A stretch of DNA of 64,000 bases from SZUA-309 sp965215995 (GTDB lineage: Bacteria; Pseudomonadota; Gammaproteobacteria; Pseudomonadales; Azotimanducaceae): positions 3,038,001 through 3,102,000 of the forward strand of contig OZ244128.1 in the NCBI GenBank assembly GCA_965215995.1, read 5' to 3'. Every line of letters begins with the position of its first letter. Positions within the stretch are counted from its first letter, which is position 1. The translations under genes were made by a program, and so were the position numbers. Shown here piece by piece: positions 27,483-36,891 of the stretch. Below the pieces are notes generated by a model. The model did not search any database and had not been told where the DNA came from. It was given only the letters and a program-made list of their open reading frames with translations.

Positions 27483-27532
27483 CACCCGCCCGACACGAGA
27501 AAAGGCCGGAGCTGCTGGCCGTCGGGCAGGTG
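27483..27532. terminator. Inverted repeat between convergent genes (possible terminator)
   Basis: CACCCGCCCGAC at 27483-27494 pairs with GTCGGGCAGGTG at 27521-27532 with one mismatch, and a smaller GGCC/GGCC pair lies inside. It sits between the convergent GNAT gene and hydrolase pseudogene. There is no T-run, so terminator function is uncertain. Confidence 0.35.
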
Positions 27533-27629
27533 TGTTACGAGATATCGGATGCTGAGACCGAGAATCCAGCTAAGCTCCGATGAGCGGTACCACTCATGCG
27601 ACCAGACACACCCTGTTCGCGATAGGGCT

Positions 27630-28522
27630 TCAAGCTCCTTCGGAACCACACTCCTCAAAGAACGCCAGCAACGCTGAGTTGGTTGCGGTAGGGCTTGCTT
27701 CGTGCATGAAGTGAGAAGCGCCCGGGATCGTGACTCGCTTCACATCAGGTAAGAGCCCAGCCACGTAATCCATGAAAGGCGACGTCCATCCAGGGGTGAG
27801 CGCTCCCTGCATGAAAAGCACTGGACAATGCAGGTTCTTAGCATCCTGTGGCGAGAAATCAGGTACATCAGGGTTGCGGATAAAGGCCAGAATCGTGCTT
27901 GAGTTATCGAAACACTGTTGTTTCCTGGCATCGCTTAAGCCTTCGAAGATCGCGTCACCCAACACCCGGCGAATGAATATTTCTGCAGCGCGTTCGAGTT
28001 CACCACGCGCCAGTGCTTTCTCCATAGGTCGGATTGCACCAGCGCCGAAACCGATAGCCGTGCGCAACAGCGCAGGTTTTTTCATGCACATCTTGATGAG
28101 GTCCAAGGGTTTGGCGGCATGTTCGCACTCAACAGCGGCAAGGCGGCAGGCTCTTCCAGAACCAGGCTCCTGACGAGTTCGGGGCGCTGCTTCGCCAACA
28201 CCATGCTGATGAATGCACCTTGCGAGTTACCGACCAAGTGTGCGGGTGCTGCATCAATCTTAAGGAGAAACGAGATGAGATCATCCACATGTCGACCCCA
28301 TGGATCGCCTTGGCCGGGATCGATATCACCATTTGGCCGGGCGTAGCGACGACTGTATGAAATCGTCCGGTAGTGTGCGCCGATATCCGGCCGTTGATAC
28401 TGCCACGTACGTAGATCGCTGATCGCGCCATGTACGAACACAACCGGATCACCGGTTCCCTCTTCGATATACGCCAGCGTCGTTCCGTTTACCTCAACGG
28501 TTTGTGCTTCAGATAGATCCAT
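27630..28522 (-). pseudogene. Alpha/beta hydrolase gene broken by a frameshift
   Basis: The first part (28522 down to about 28115) encodes an alpha/beta hydrolase N-terminal half with VVFVHGAISDLRTW and nucleophile elbow LVGNSQGAFISMVL. The remainder, in another frame (about 28106 to 27630), supplies the expected cap and C-terminal half with VLFMQGALTPGW and the catalytic His in PGASHFMHE. Joining the frames near CCGCCAAACCC (28108-28117) restores one protein of about 297 residues. A one-base indel or sequencing error is the simplest reading. A good ribosome site (AGGGGGT) precedes the start. Confidence 0.75.
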
Positions 28523-29010
28523 CTTTCACCCCCTGACGTCGTTCCTGGAGAAATCGACTGCACGCAACGGAAGAAAGCACATGCGCCAGGTAGGAGAAAT
28601 GCAGATTGGCCAGGTTGCAGTGGTTGAGAAGACCCAACGGGCCGCGGTTACGGCGAGAAATCGATGACGGTTGCCGTGCTCACAAGAGATTAAGTCCATT
28701 GTCTAGGTTCCTTTTCGGGTGCAAAAAACTCTGGTGGCTAATCGAATTGCCGACAGAAATTGGGCTCGGGAGCCCCGGAAAATGCAGAACGCTAGAGTGG
28801 AGTTTTCGTTGGAGACCGCCTATTAGGTGAGATCAAGCTCGCATCTTACGGACAACTGGCGGTGAAATGAATGGCTGATTGAAAAATATGCCCCACGATT
28901 TCCATGCAGCTTCATCACCGCTTTGTGAGACCGCGAAATCGTCCCGCGCGCCAAAGTCTCGCGGCGTTGTAACGCCGGTCTAAAACCACCATGGACCCTT
29001 ATCATGACGC
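28523..29010. other. Intergenic stretch, nothing recognised
   Basis: About 490 bp between the hydrolase pseudogene and the S41-like peptidase gene. Frames here are short and lack ribosome sites or recognisable motifs. I see no RNA gene or clear repeat. Confidence 0.4.
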
Positions 29011-29931
29011 TCAGAGCCCGCACTGTTCAAACGCAATCTGCAAGGCATCATCTGGATCACACTCTATGTCTGGCTGCACGCCTGTGCCTTCCCAGTTCGT
29101 TTTGGTAATAGGATTCACGGCTCTGGCAATCGGAATGAAAATGTCGAGCGTTTCAGTAAGGGGGAGGAAATCTCCGGGGTTCGCGCCTCCCCCAGAGTGC
29201 TCACCGATTACTGTTGCGCGACTCATTGCCTGAAGGTTGTAGGCGAAAGCTTCTGCCCCGGAAAACGTGGTGTTGCTGATCAATACTGACACAGGTGTAT
29301 CCGGTTTACGCTTCCCTGGAACAAAGGGAAGCGTCCAAAACTGCTTCGTGAACTCGTTCTCTCGATAGTGGAAGCTATTCAGATGCAGCGGCTCACCAGA
29401 GAATAGGTATGTACTCAGCAGCTGTACCATCGACGTTTCGCCACCTGCATTTTCCCTCAAGTCGAAAATCAGATGGTCTGCATCAGAAACCTTCTTCATC
29501 GCGGCAACAGCGGCTTCGCCTGCGCCGTCGAAGACCGTATCAATGAAAGCATCGATCTCAAGGTAGCCTACACCCGACTCCAGCATTTCGACTGTTTTGA
29601 ACCCGAAGTTGTGCTCACGCATCAGACCGAGGCGACGATCTAATTGCGCCGGGGACTTGTCCCTTCGTGAGCGGATAGTTGGTGCAACAACAAGATGCTT
29701 ATCATTGTTCACCGTTCGAATATGATCCGTCAGAACCTTTGCCAACTCACTGTCGCTGTGCACGCCGTCATACGTCCCCTCTTCAGCCTTGCGCATGACA
29801 AGTGTTGAAATCTGTTCCGCTACATCGGGGAAAACGTATTCGGACCGGAGCAAAGCAGCTATCTTGGATGCGAGTTGGATGGCCTGTTCGTTGCGCATTT
29901 CTTGATCAATGGTGCAATGAATGGCGAGCAT
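29011..29931 (-). CDS. S41-family peptidase-like protein (tail-specific/IRBP type)
   Basis: 306 residues. An N-terminal helical domain (tricorn/IRBP-like) precedes a crotonase-type protease fold with GVGYLEIDAF and DADHLIFDLRENAGGETSMV. The nucleophile segment VLISNTTFSGAEAFAYNLQ is followed by TVIGEHSGGGANPGDFLPL, matching the S41 serine-protease core. No signal peptide and no PDZ domain are evident, so it is probably cytoplasmic, unlike the CtpA encoded at 52.7 kb. Substrate unknown. Confidence 0.75.
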   Translation of the reverse strand: MLAIHCTIDQEMRNEQAIQLASKIAALLRSEYVFPDVAEQISTLVMRKAEEGTYDGVHSDSELAKVLTDHIRTVNNDKHLVVAPTIRSRRDKSPAQLDRRLGLMREHNFGFKTVEMLESGVGYLEIDAFIDTVFDGAGEAAVAAMKKVSDADHLIFDLRENAGGETSMVQLLSTYLFSGEPLHLNSFHYRENEFTKQFWTLPFVPGKRKPDTPVSVLISNTTFSGAEAFAYNLQAMSRATVIGEHSGGGANPGDFLPLTETLDIFIPIARAVNPITKTNWEGTGVQPDIECDPDDALQIAFEQCGL

Positions 29932-29959
29932 AGTTGATCACCAGCACATCTGTCCGGTT

Positions 29960-30045
29960 CTGGCCACTCAGAGATCTGCTAAGGCGCGATCTTGAATGGC
30001 TGCGGTTGAGAAGCTGCCGTTCAAACCGGATGGTCAACCGGCTTG
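29960..30045. repeat. Dispersed intergenic repeat, copy B
   Basis: CTGGCCACTCAGAGATCTGC through GAATGGCTGC... AAGCTGCCGTTCA resembles the sequence at 41042-41125 at roughly four of five positions by eye. Its centre is an imperfect palindrome (GAATGGCTGC / GCTGCCGTTC), so it could fold as RNA or DNA. Confidence 0.55.
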
Positions 30046-30063
30046 GCGGCCCACAACAAACAC

Positions 30064-30477
30064 TTATCCCACAGGCTGAAGCACAATGCCGTTTGATCCT
30101 TGAGCTGCAGCAAGGCAGAAGTCAAACCGATCGACATCGAGACAGATGCTAATGTCCTTCTTGTCGACCCCGAGGTAGCCTAGCTCCAGCCCTCTCCGTA
30201 GTTCGTTTGCGGCATTGGATGCTTCCGCTGCATCAATGAATGGGGAGGGATCTGTATCTGGGTCGGTTATGAGCGCGTCTATGAGTCGTGCTGCGGCCAT
30301 ATCTTCGGCAGCCTGGCCTCCATCGCCACTAATCACGTATGTAACGGATACGCTGAAGCCTATCTGTCTTCTGCGGGAAGAACCCATCTGCCGCGATCGC
30401 TTTTTCTTGTGCTCGGCTATGGTGCCCGAGGCGGAGATGCATCTAGCTCCGTTGCTGGACTGCAGCGAGGGAAACAA
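30064..30477 (-). CDS. Hypothetical protein, 2-phosphosulfolactate phosphatase-like C-terminal part
   Basis: 137 residues from a TTG. The C-terminal run ELGYLGVDKKDISICLDVDR then FDFCLAAAQG and the internal GQAAEDMAAARLIDAL recall PF04029 (ComB, 2-phosphosulfolactate phosphatase), which is normally about 240 residues. The region matching the N-terminal substrate-binding half is missing: an in-frame stop lies about 13 codons upstream, after a short readable extension. It is therefore either a truncated gene or a small relative. Low confidence on family. Confidence 0.35.
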   Translation of the reverse strand: MFPSLQSSNGARCISASGTIAEHKKKRSRQMGSSRRRQIGFSVSVTYVISGDGGQAAEDMAAARLIDALITDPDTDPSPFIDAAEASNAANELRRGLELGYLGVDKKDISICLDVDRFDFCLAAAQGSNGIVLQPVG

Positions 30478-30658
30478 GGCTTTGAGGGAGGTGTTGTGAA
30501 CAGCTCGCGCGCTGTTCTCTATCCATCAGAGACTGGATCTGGTTCTTGGGAACGCGCTATCGAGAATTCTCTAGCGAACGCGATCCAAGGACTGAAAGAG
30601 GCGCACCCCTGAAATCGTGGTTCATGGTTGAAAGCGGAAGCCGGCCATTCGCCTTGAG

Positions 30659-31501
30659 CTATATAGGCTCAAGATGCATTCGAAGCCGCAGACGGTCACC
30701 TCCGTCAGTCGCGGTCACCGAGCAGCTGAGCGACAAGCCGTCAACCTCTCGACGCCAGATATGCCCGCTGACTGAACCGCCTTGAAACCGAGTCTCCAGG
30801 GACCAATCTTGTTCTGCCATCTGCGACTCAAAATGCTCGGCCATCTCTGGTGCAGACACTTGGGTTTCAATCGTCAGCGTCGCATGGGCTTCATCGCTAC
30901 CACCACCCGATCCGGGGCCCATGTAGTGGGAAAGGTTGATGCTTTTCGGGAGCGCCAGCGCTGGCAGGTACTTCACCAAACCGCTCACATAGCCGCGGTG
31001 CATCTGTTGAGTAGCAATCAGCATGGCGCAATCTCGACCGGCTTGAGTGGGACTGTGAATGAGCAATAGTACCGTTCCGATGCTAGTCTCATTTGCCTGC
31101 AGACTCAGCGTTCCATCTCGTTCGCGACAAAACTGCTGATGGTTGAACACTCCGAGCCCGCCTTGCGGAATGAATCCTCGCTGCAGGTACTCCGTTACCC
31201 GTTCCTCATGAGGCATAGCCGCCCACCCCGAGGCAACCAACTCAACACCTGCGATGTCTAGTATCGATTGAGGGTCTGATTTTGTTTTCCATGCGACGGA
31301 CATGTAACGGCCTTGATAACCGCGCTTACTCCCAATGTACTCAAGCCCAACAATCTCAAGTTCCATTGGAAAATCGCGAGGCCATTCACGGCTGTAGCTC
31401 TCGTGTTGGACGAACGCCGCCGCAATGTCTTCATCGATACAACAAGTATCGGCTAAGACGACTGCGCTCTGCAGGGCGAGAATCAGGAGTAGGTAACGCA
31501 T
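30659..31501 (-). CDS. Secreted hypothetical protein
   Basis: 280 residues with a clear signal peptide (MRYLLLILALQSAVVLAD, cleavage near residue 18). A cysteine pair follows (DTCCIDED), and later there are isolated cysteines. A glycine/serine hinge GPGSGGGSDEA at about residue 195 separates two parts, so it may be two-domained. I recognise no family. Probably periplasmic. It is monocistronic, and the 197 bp upstream hold nothing I can identify. Confidence 0.6.
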   Translation of the reverse strand: MRYLLLILALQSAVVLADTCCIDEDIAAAFVQHESYSREWPRDFPMELEIVGLEYIGSKRGYQGRYMSVAWKTKSDPQSILDIAGVELVASGWAAMPHEERVTEYLQRGFIPQGGLGVFNHQQFCRERDGTLSLQANETSIGTVLLLIHSPTQAGRDCAMLIATQQMHRGYVSGLVKYLPALALPKSINLSHYMGPGSGGGSDEAHATLTIETQVSAPEMAEHFESQMAEQDWSLETRFQGGSVSGHIWRREVDGLSLSCSVTATDGGDRLRLRMHLEPI

Positions 31502-31698
31502 GGCATTCTCCCCGAATGCTATGGTTCATTCGGGAGTATGCACAATGGGCGTGGTCTTCCTCAACCTGTGCGATATTGAACTTATTGACCCATGGTGTCT
31601 TGGAGTACGCAGCTTCAACAGTGCTTAACTCACCGTTGATCGGAATGAATCCTCAGCCCATCGCACGATACTGATTGTAGACAGAGGACGGAGAAGAG

Positions 31699-32445
31699 AT
31701 GTTCAGTGTTCTGGCAGAGTTTGTTGAAAGGTCCGTCGTCAAAGTTGAAGAAGAGTATCAACCCACGGGTTCTGGCCACATAGATCTGTTGAGGCTAAGT
31801 GGCGCTGCTCGACTTTCCAGCGCGCTGTACAAGCTGAGGGAGCAATGCTCTCTGACGCTATCGGATTTTCAGAGGAGCCTGGAAGAGGACGGCAAGGTAG
31901 AACGGGCCTACTGCCTGCGCCTGCTTGAGGACTTGCCTCGCTATCTCGATTGGTTTCAGCAGTCCTATACTGATGACTTCATGAAACCAAACTTCTGGCG
32001 TCCTCACGATTTGGAGCTGAGCATCTATACTCAGAAACAGACCCTCGATGATGATTGGACAGAATCCGAGACCGAGCGACCGACGGTTGCCACGCTGGAC
32101 CTTTCACGCTACTTGTTGCCCCGAGCTGTTGATCTCCCGGATGGAGGATTTCGGATTGAAGTTCTTTCCGAGTATCCCGACATCTATTGGGAGGAACGTA
32201 GAGTCCATGTGCCAGACGACTTCAAGCCGGATGATCAAGATCAGATTGTCTCTACCGTCGCCGAGCGCATCTTTCCTAAGCTGCCGCTCACCTCTGTCGA
32301 CCCCTATAAATCGGATCAACTCACCTCCCTACTTGAAGATCAGACAGACTCGATTGACCAGATGAAGGCGACTTTGCAGATGATTGAATCTTGGATCCGC
32401 AGCTACGACACAAATGCGGTTATGGATGACATCCGCTACTGGTGA
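31699..32445 (+). CDS. Hypothetical protein
   Basis: 248 residues, no signal peptide or membrane helix, acidic. GGAGAAGAG directly precedes the ATG. The pattern is helical N-terminally (LRLSGAARLSSALYKLREQC) and mixed later, with a helical tail. No recognisable motif or partner. Confidence 0.6.
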   Translation: MFSVLAEFVERSVVKVEEEYQPTGSGHIDLLRLSGAARLSSALYKLREQCSLTLSDFQRSLEEDGKVERAYCLRLLEDLPRYLDWFQQSYTDDFMKPNFWRPHDLELSIYTQKQTLDDDWTESETERPTVATLDLSRYLLPRAVDLPDGGFRIEVLSEYPDIYWEERRVHVPDDFKPDDQDQIVSTVAERIFPKLPLTSVDPYKSDQLTSLLEDQTDSIDQMKATLQMIESWIRSYDTNAVMDDIRYW

Positions 32446-32490
32446 ATCCCCGGTGGAAGCTGGTTGACCGATGAGGCAACAACCCGTTTC

Positions 32491-32832
32491 TCAGCTACCT
32501 ATTGGCCGCTTCGGAAAGGACTCGCTCGGTATATCGGTGGGGTACTCGGCAGCCAACCTCCGTTTAACTTGCTCGTATCGTTCGCAAGCATCCGGGTGCA
32601 TACGCATGTAGTCCCGAAACAGCAGCGCATATTGCTCGTGCCAGCTACCCGCCCGGCGGACGTGAATATGCGTCCTTCGGTTGCCTGGCCGTTCTCGGAA
32701 GTAGCGTTTGGTCTTCTCCGGATTGTCGCGACGCCAGACGTAGCCGAGGGATTCGATCGGTGCACGGTATGCCATGGGCTCTAGGCTGTGCACTGACACT
32801 TGGATGTCGATGATGGGCTTGGCTGCAAGCAT
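32491..32832 (-). pseudogene. GrpB/UPF0157-domain gene, decayed at both ends
   Basis: The conserved core is clear: LAAKPIIDIQVSV, LGYVWRR, RRTHIHV, and LLFRDYMRMHPDACERYEQV, all hallmarks of the GrpB (UPF0157) nucleotidyltransferase-like family. Intact members have about 170-180 residues; here only 113 are readable. The expected N-terminal ieHiGST segment is replaced by SIPML after unrelated sequence with a stop 20-odd codons upstream. The expected C-terminal YtraKspF tail appears in another frame near 32500 (YRASPF). I read this as a decayed gene. Confidence 0.6.
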
Positions 32833-33154
32833 CGGAATCGACCAAACGGCAGTTATCCGCCAGCAGCTTGAGCGATATGACTACCGGGATTTCGGGTCGC
32901 TGGATGAAGAGGTCGCCAATGTGGTTACAGAAATGGCGCGCATAGAGCAACAAGTCGTGGGTGCTAACAGGATTGGGGAGAAGATTGATGCGTAAGGGAA
33001 CTGCACTGGCTCGACTGTTTCTATAGCGACATACAACGGCAAGCCCCAGGTTGCATGTTACGGCTGCTCAACCAGCGTCGGTAGTGTCTCTTCGTATGCC
33101 TACAAACAGGTCTACGCGCTCGGCTGGAATCGCTGTGGCCAGGGCAGGGCCGAT

Positions 33155-33706
33155 CTACCTATGTGCTATCGGGCTGACCGACGCGAGCGCCGCTTGCATC
33201 CAGCGCTCGTAGAAGGGGTGTGCCCCTTGCGGGATACGAATGGTATTCAAAGCAGAATATAGGCGCACGATGCGTCTGTCTTTCATCTCATGCCTCGGTA
33301 CCCAAGGAGCCAGCGTCACCATCGCACGCCAGAGGGATCGAATGAGAACGAGCCCTTTCTGGCGCCCATCGATGCAACGCCCGACGCTGAAACCGAGCAA
33401 GGAAGCGTCCATGACCGACGCGCAGGCTTCTTCCAGGATTTCTCGCTCCATGGTCGTTCGCCAGTCTTCAACGCCGTTCGGGCGCCCGGCGGGGAACTCC
33501 CAGGTGGAACCACCCGTGGCGCTGACCAGAACGATATCTCCCTGGTGAGTAAAGCAGATGGCAGCCGATCCGTGAGGAGTCCCGGTGGGCGCCGTGTCCG
33601 GTGGACACCAAGAGATCTTCCAGCGCTGCCCGGCGTCTGCAAACTCCAGTTCTTCTCCATCCGCCGCCGCGCAGTTGGTTTGGGGATTATCAAAGCACCT
33701 GCTCAA
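33155..33706 (-). CDS. NUDIX hydrolase (paralogue 1)
   Basis: 183 residues. The Nudix box is present as G-x5-E-x7-RE-x2-EE with GRPNGVEDW then EREILEEACA; the usual glycine near the end is alanine. The preceding strand GGSTWEFPAG is typical. It would hydrolyse a nucleoside diphosphate linked to another moiety. The TTG start overlaps the end of the phosphotransferase gene by 17 bases, so the two are one transcription unit. It is closely related to the shorter NUDIX gene at 37270-37644. Confidence 0.8.
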   Translation of the reverse strand: MSRCFDNPQTNCAAADGEELEFADAGQRWKISWCPPDTAPTGTPHGSAAICFTHQGDIVLVSATGGSTWEFPAGRPNGVEDWRTTMEREILEEACASVMDASLLGFSVGRCIDGRQKGLVLIRSLWRAMVTLAPWVPRHEMKDRRIVRLYSALNTIRIPQGAHPFYERWMQAALASVSPIAHR

Positions 33707-34556
33707 CGGTAGTCAGCCACTGCGGGAGCTGTCTGGCCATCGTGTCGGCGCCAGCCTGCCATCGATCCGGATGGGGCGATTCCGCCGCCTGCTTGAAGAT
33801 CGAGCCGCATCTGCGAGTGTAGAAAACAACGACGGCTCGGGTTAGGGAATCAACTTCGTCTTTGTCGGGTGGTGCGTTGCCCAATCCCAGGTACATTTGG
33901 GCGATCCGCTCGATGTCAGCTAATGGGAGAGGACTTGCGATCCAACCGGCAAGGTCGAAAGCTCGATGTGCAAACGCCAGTCCTTGCCAGTCGATCTTGA
34001 CCAGCTCGCCATCGGCTCTTTCGAGCCAGTTCAATGGGTATGGGTCACCAGAACACAAAACTCTGTCTTGGTTTGCGATCCCAGCAAAAGCCTCCTGAAA
34101 CTTGAAGAGCAGGTCGTTGGTGTGCGCAGGCAGTACGTCCTGGCAGAACGCCAGGTCAGTTGGCATCCAGGAGCACTCGGTCCACTTAAACTCTTCGGGA
34201 GAGACGGCCGTACCGTGAAGAGTTTTTAGGACGCGGAGCGCTCGTTCGTCAAAGTTCCACTTTGAACGAGGCAATGGTTGTGGAACGCACTCCAGCTGTA
34301 ACCAGTTCCACTCGCCTTGCCACCCATTGGCCAGCACTTTAGGTAACCAGCTAGCACCCCTGAACTTTCGGGGTGCGAGCCGCACGTAGAAGTCATGCTC
34401 GCCACGGTCAATTTGGAGTTTCAGCACGGATCTCCCGGCTGGGGCCGCGAGCACAAAAACGAAGCTCTTGCTCAGCCCCGTTTGTATTTCTTCAAGGACC
34501 GTACCCAACTCTGGATTCGAAGCGAGGACGTCATCTATGGGTGGTTGGATGGCCAT
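33690..34556 (-). CDS. APH-like phosphotransferase with atypical catalytic loop
   Basis: 288 residues with the aminoglycoside-phosphotransferase/choline-kinase fold pattern. The catalytic loop reads LCSGDPYPLNWL, where the common HGDxxxxN has Ser for His but keeps Asp and Asn. The metal-binding motif is KIDWQGLAFA. The N-lobe lysine may be that in SVLKLQID. It probably phosphorylates a small molecule; antibiotic resistance is not implied. It is cotranscribed with the NUDIX gene. Its start lies just inside the 34.7 kb att-like junction. Confidence 0.7.
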   Translation of the reverse strand: MAIQPPIDDVLASNPELGTVLEEIQTGLSKSFVFVLAAPAGRSVLKLQIDRGEHDFYVRLAPRKFRGASWLPKVLANGWQGEWNWLQLECVPQPLPRSKWNFDERALRVLKTLHGTAVSPEEFKWTECSWMPTDLAFCQDVLPAHTNDLLFKFQEAFAGIANQDRVLCSGDPYPLNWLERADGELVKIDWQGLAFAHRAFDLAGWIASPLPLADIERIAQMYLGLGNAPPDKDEVDSLTRAVVVFYTRRCGSIFKQAAESPHPDRWQAGADTMARQLPQWLTTVEQVL

Positions 34557-34652
34557 CTCTTTTTCTCGCAGAGGCGGTGGCGGTTTGCAACTTCAGCGGT
34601 TGTTATAAATGGCACCATACTCAAACCATGTGAGAGGGTTGTTGGCGTGAAT

Positions 34653-34673
34653 GGGCACCAAATGGGCACTTGG
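34653..34673. repeat. Arm-type repeat, left side of 34.7 kb junction
   Basis: GGGCACCAAATGGGCACTTGG, the same 21 bases as at 45369-45389. It starts 80 bases before the tRNA-Phe 3'-end-like core. Confidence 0.75.
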
Positions 34674-34732
34674 TGTGAATTCCGGGGCGATACTGGGGTC
34701 AGGAACAATCGTAAGTGAGTGACTGAATTACA

Positions 34733-34792
34733 TGGTGGCCAGGAGCAAAATCGAACCTGGACGGGTAGTCTGCCGACACGCGGATTTTCAGT
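34733..34792 (-). repeat. Degenerate tRNA-Phe 3'-half copy (element-element junction)
   Basis: Read on the minus strand it contains the anticodon-loop side ACTGAAAATCCGCGTGTCGG, then a 13-14-base extra segment, then TTCGATTTTGCTCCTGGCCACC as in a tRNA acceptor/T-arm. It is a diverged copy of the 3' half of tRNA-Phe. Arm repeats stand on both sides (34653 and 34900), giving an attP-like layout. Confidence 0.7.
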
Positions 34793-34899
34793 AAACGGAG
34801 TCGCCAATCCAGGCTGATCCAGTACAACCTGAGCTGAGGTTTTTTCGGAGGATGGTCACTGAGCAGGTCAGCATAGCTGCTGTTGGGTGATATTGGATT

Positions 34900-34920
34900 G
34901 GGCACCAAAGTGGGCACACC
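34900..34920. repeat. Arm-type repeat, right side of 34.7 kb junction
   Basis: GGGCACCAAAGTGGGCACACC, beginning exactly 108 bases after the last base of the core repeat, and preceded by GGTGATATTGGATT. The equivalent repeat at the 39.6 kb junction has the same 108-base distance. Confidence 0.75.
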
Positions 34921-35048
34921 TCCGGCAGCTTTACTGCATTGCAGCACAGCAACCGTTAACGACACATTTCGGAAACCGAGGACTTGGACAAATCCGACAC
35001 TCTTTCGTGTTTAATCGCGATTATGTGTCATATATCTAGAGTTGTTAG

Positions 35049-35513
35049 GTGCCCCTCGTGATCCTCCGCGCGGTAATTGTCATTACGCTTTCCGCGGTAG
35101 TGGTAATGTTGCTGTTCCTCGCTATGTCCAGTTCCCTGAATCTCAACGAGGGGTGGGAAGATACTAGAGAGACTCCGATGAAGCTGGAGCTTGCTCAGCT
35201 TGGTAGTTGCAAAGCAAAGGAACAGCTTGAATCGATGGTTCGAGAGACCATTAGTTCATCTAAGACCTGCTACTCGGATGAGCAGTGTGTCCTTGCTAGC
35301 TTTGGATGCCCATTCGGTTGTCGTGTTGCGGTAAATACATCACGACTAGACAGTATTGAGAGAGCGGTTTCGGAATACGATCAGTACTTGAGCGCAGGAG
35401 AGTGCGGTAGGTGCGTATACAAGTGCCTGCGATCGATAACCAAAATCCCTAAAGCGATTTGTGTTGAAGGGTTTTGCGAACTTGTCGAGATACTAGTCCT
35501 GGATCTTGAATAA
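35049..35513 (+). CDS. Cysteine-rich membrane-anchored hypothetical protein
   Basis: 154 residues from a GTG. Residues 4-28 form a hydrophobic helix (LRAVIVITLSAVVVMLLFLA), followed by a periplasmic domain with about ten cysteines, among them CYSDEQCVLASFGCPFGC and CGRCVYKC. Disulfide bonding or metal binding is likely. No family recognised. It is the first gene to the right of the 34.7 kb junction. Confidence 0.55.
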   Translation: MPLVILRAVIVITLSAVVVMLLFLAMSSSLNLNEGWEDTRETPMKLELAQLGSCKAKEQLESMVRETISSSKTCYSDEQCVLASFGCPFGCRVAVNTSRLDSIERAVSEYDQYLSAGECGRCVYKCLRSITKIPKAICVEGFCELVEILVLDLE

Positions 35514-35700
35514 CTTTAGATTGCAAGAACTGACGCCGATCAGGGTGTTGGCGCGGACGGCGTACTGACCGGCTCTGGCCCGGAAGCAGATACCTCTCAA
35601 CGCTCGGCCGCAGAAATTTCTGAGCCCCAGCCTGACTTGTTGATAGGCAGCGAGAGAGCCATCATCGGATTTCCGGTGTTTACGCCGTTAGCGGAGAGGG

Positions 35701-36734
35701 ATGATCGCTATGATCCGAGTGGCTATGACGATTGCGCTCTGCACGTTTACCTTACAGTCCTCAGCAGCGATCCACTACCAAATTCCTTTCGATCGAAACT
35801 CGCACGCTTCTCCTCCAGATTGCTGGGTGATTAAGTATCCGGAACTCAGCTATCCGTTGGGTCTGTCTGCGCGTGAAGAACGACTTGCCCGCGCCCGCGA
35901 AAATGTACGACGCGCTGATGATCCAGATGCCCGAGCGATGCACGAACGAGAAGTGGAGACGCTAGAGATTAAGTTACAAGTGTCTAAGCTCTGGCGAGCA
36001 TTGCGTGAAGGGGATTCCTTCGATTCAGCAAGACGCTGAAACATCTCGAAGAAACTTACACCGACAAGATCCCACAAGCAGATGCGCTGAGTTTCTTTCA
36101 GCTCTATGCCTTCAGTCATGATCTGGGTTTGCCATATCCGCCTACGCAATGGGGGCTTGATGCGATCGAGCTTGTCGGGGACTATTCTGAGGACGACAAA
36201 GCGAAGATCTTTGCTTTTCCCTGGTTCGAACTGGGCCTCGCGCTATTCATGTTGCATCGGGGAGATGACTCTAGGGCGCTAGCCATTCTCAATGGCATAG
36301 ATCCCCAGTCGATGGCGGTCAGCGATCGTTTCGTTAGCGGATACCTCAACTACCATATCGGTCTTGATGGAGGCGACAGTGCGAGGTTTAGCAACGCACT
36401 GGATGATTTCTATGTTCTCGAAGCCGATGAGTTGCTTGCGGATTGCAACCCAACGTTGTTGGCCATGAGCCACTTCTACTCTGCAGATATTCACTTGCAG
36501 TACGCGTTGGCTTTCAAGGATGACAAGGATGCGGGATTGGCCCTCCACGCCTCGACCATTGCGATCGCTAAAGCGCGGCGCTATCTCGATATTCTGTATG
36601 CACCAGGGTATTGGGCTCTCGCCCACAAAAAGACATCCGAAGTGTTCGACGAGAGTTCGAAGCGCAGCACAGACGAACGACGAAGGCGAGAATTCGAATC
36701 ATTGCGTGATCAAGCCTGGTTGGTTTCGCAGTGA
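35701..36734 (+). pseudogene. Secreted hypothetical protein gene with a frameshift
   Basis: The first part (35701-36039) encodes a signal peptide (MIRVAMTIALCTFTLQSSAA) and a charged domain. Around the GGGG run at 36010-36013 the reading shifts, and a second frame continues (KTLKHLEETYTDKIPQADAL ...) to 36734 as a helical, TPR-like region with HYSADI- and ALAHKKTSE-type helices. Together they would make about 344 residues. A single-base change in the G run explains the break. No family identified. An independent downstream gene starting near 36129 is possible but has no ribosome site. Confidence 0.5.
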
Positions 36735-36891
36735 CGGCAATGTTCGAACTTGGCCGCAAGCTGCTTCTTGCGCTGCACAAATAGACTTCCACTTCTGACC
36801 TCCAGCCACCATTTACGGCTCATTCATTGCTTGCCAAGACCCGCCGGGCGTAGATTTGACTCTTACCAACGACACCGAAGGAGCTAGAGCG

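Noticed and set aside
28606..28830. 74-codon plus-strand frame in the 28.5-29.0 kb gap
   Set aside because: No ribosome site, no motif, Trp/Arg-rich shadow-like composition.
34699..34965. Open frame on the minus strand with VPTLVPNP sequence, repeated at 39671-39877
   Set aside because: Both frames run through the tRNA-derived core and arm repeats. The shared peptide simply translates the conserved DNA repeat, so this is not a gene.
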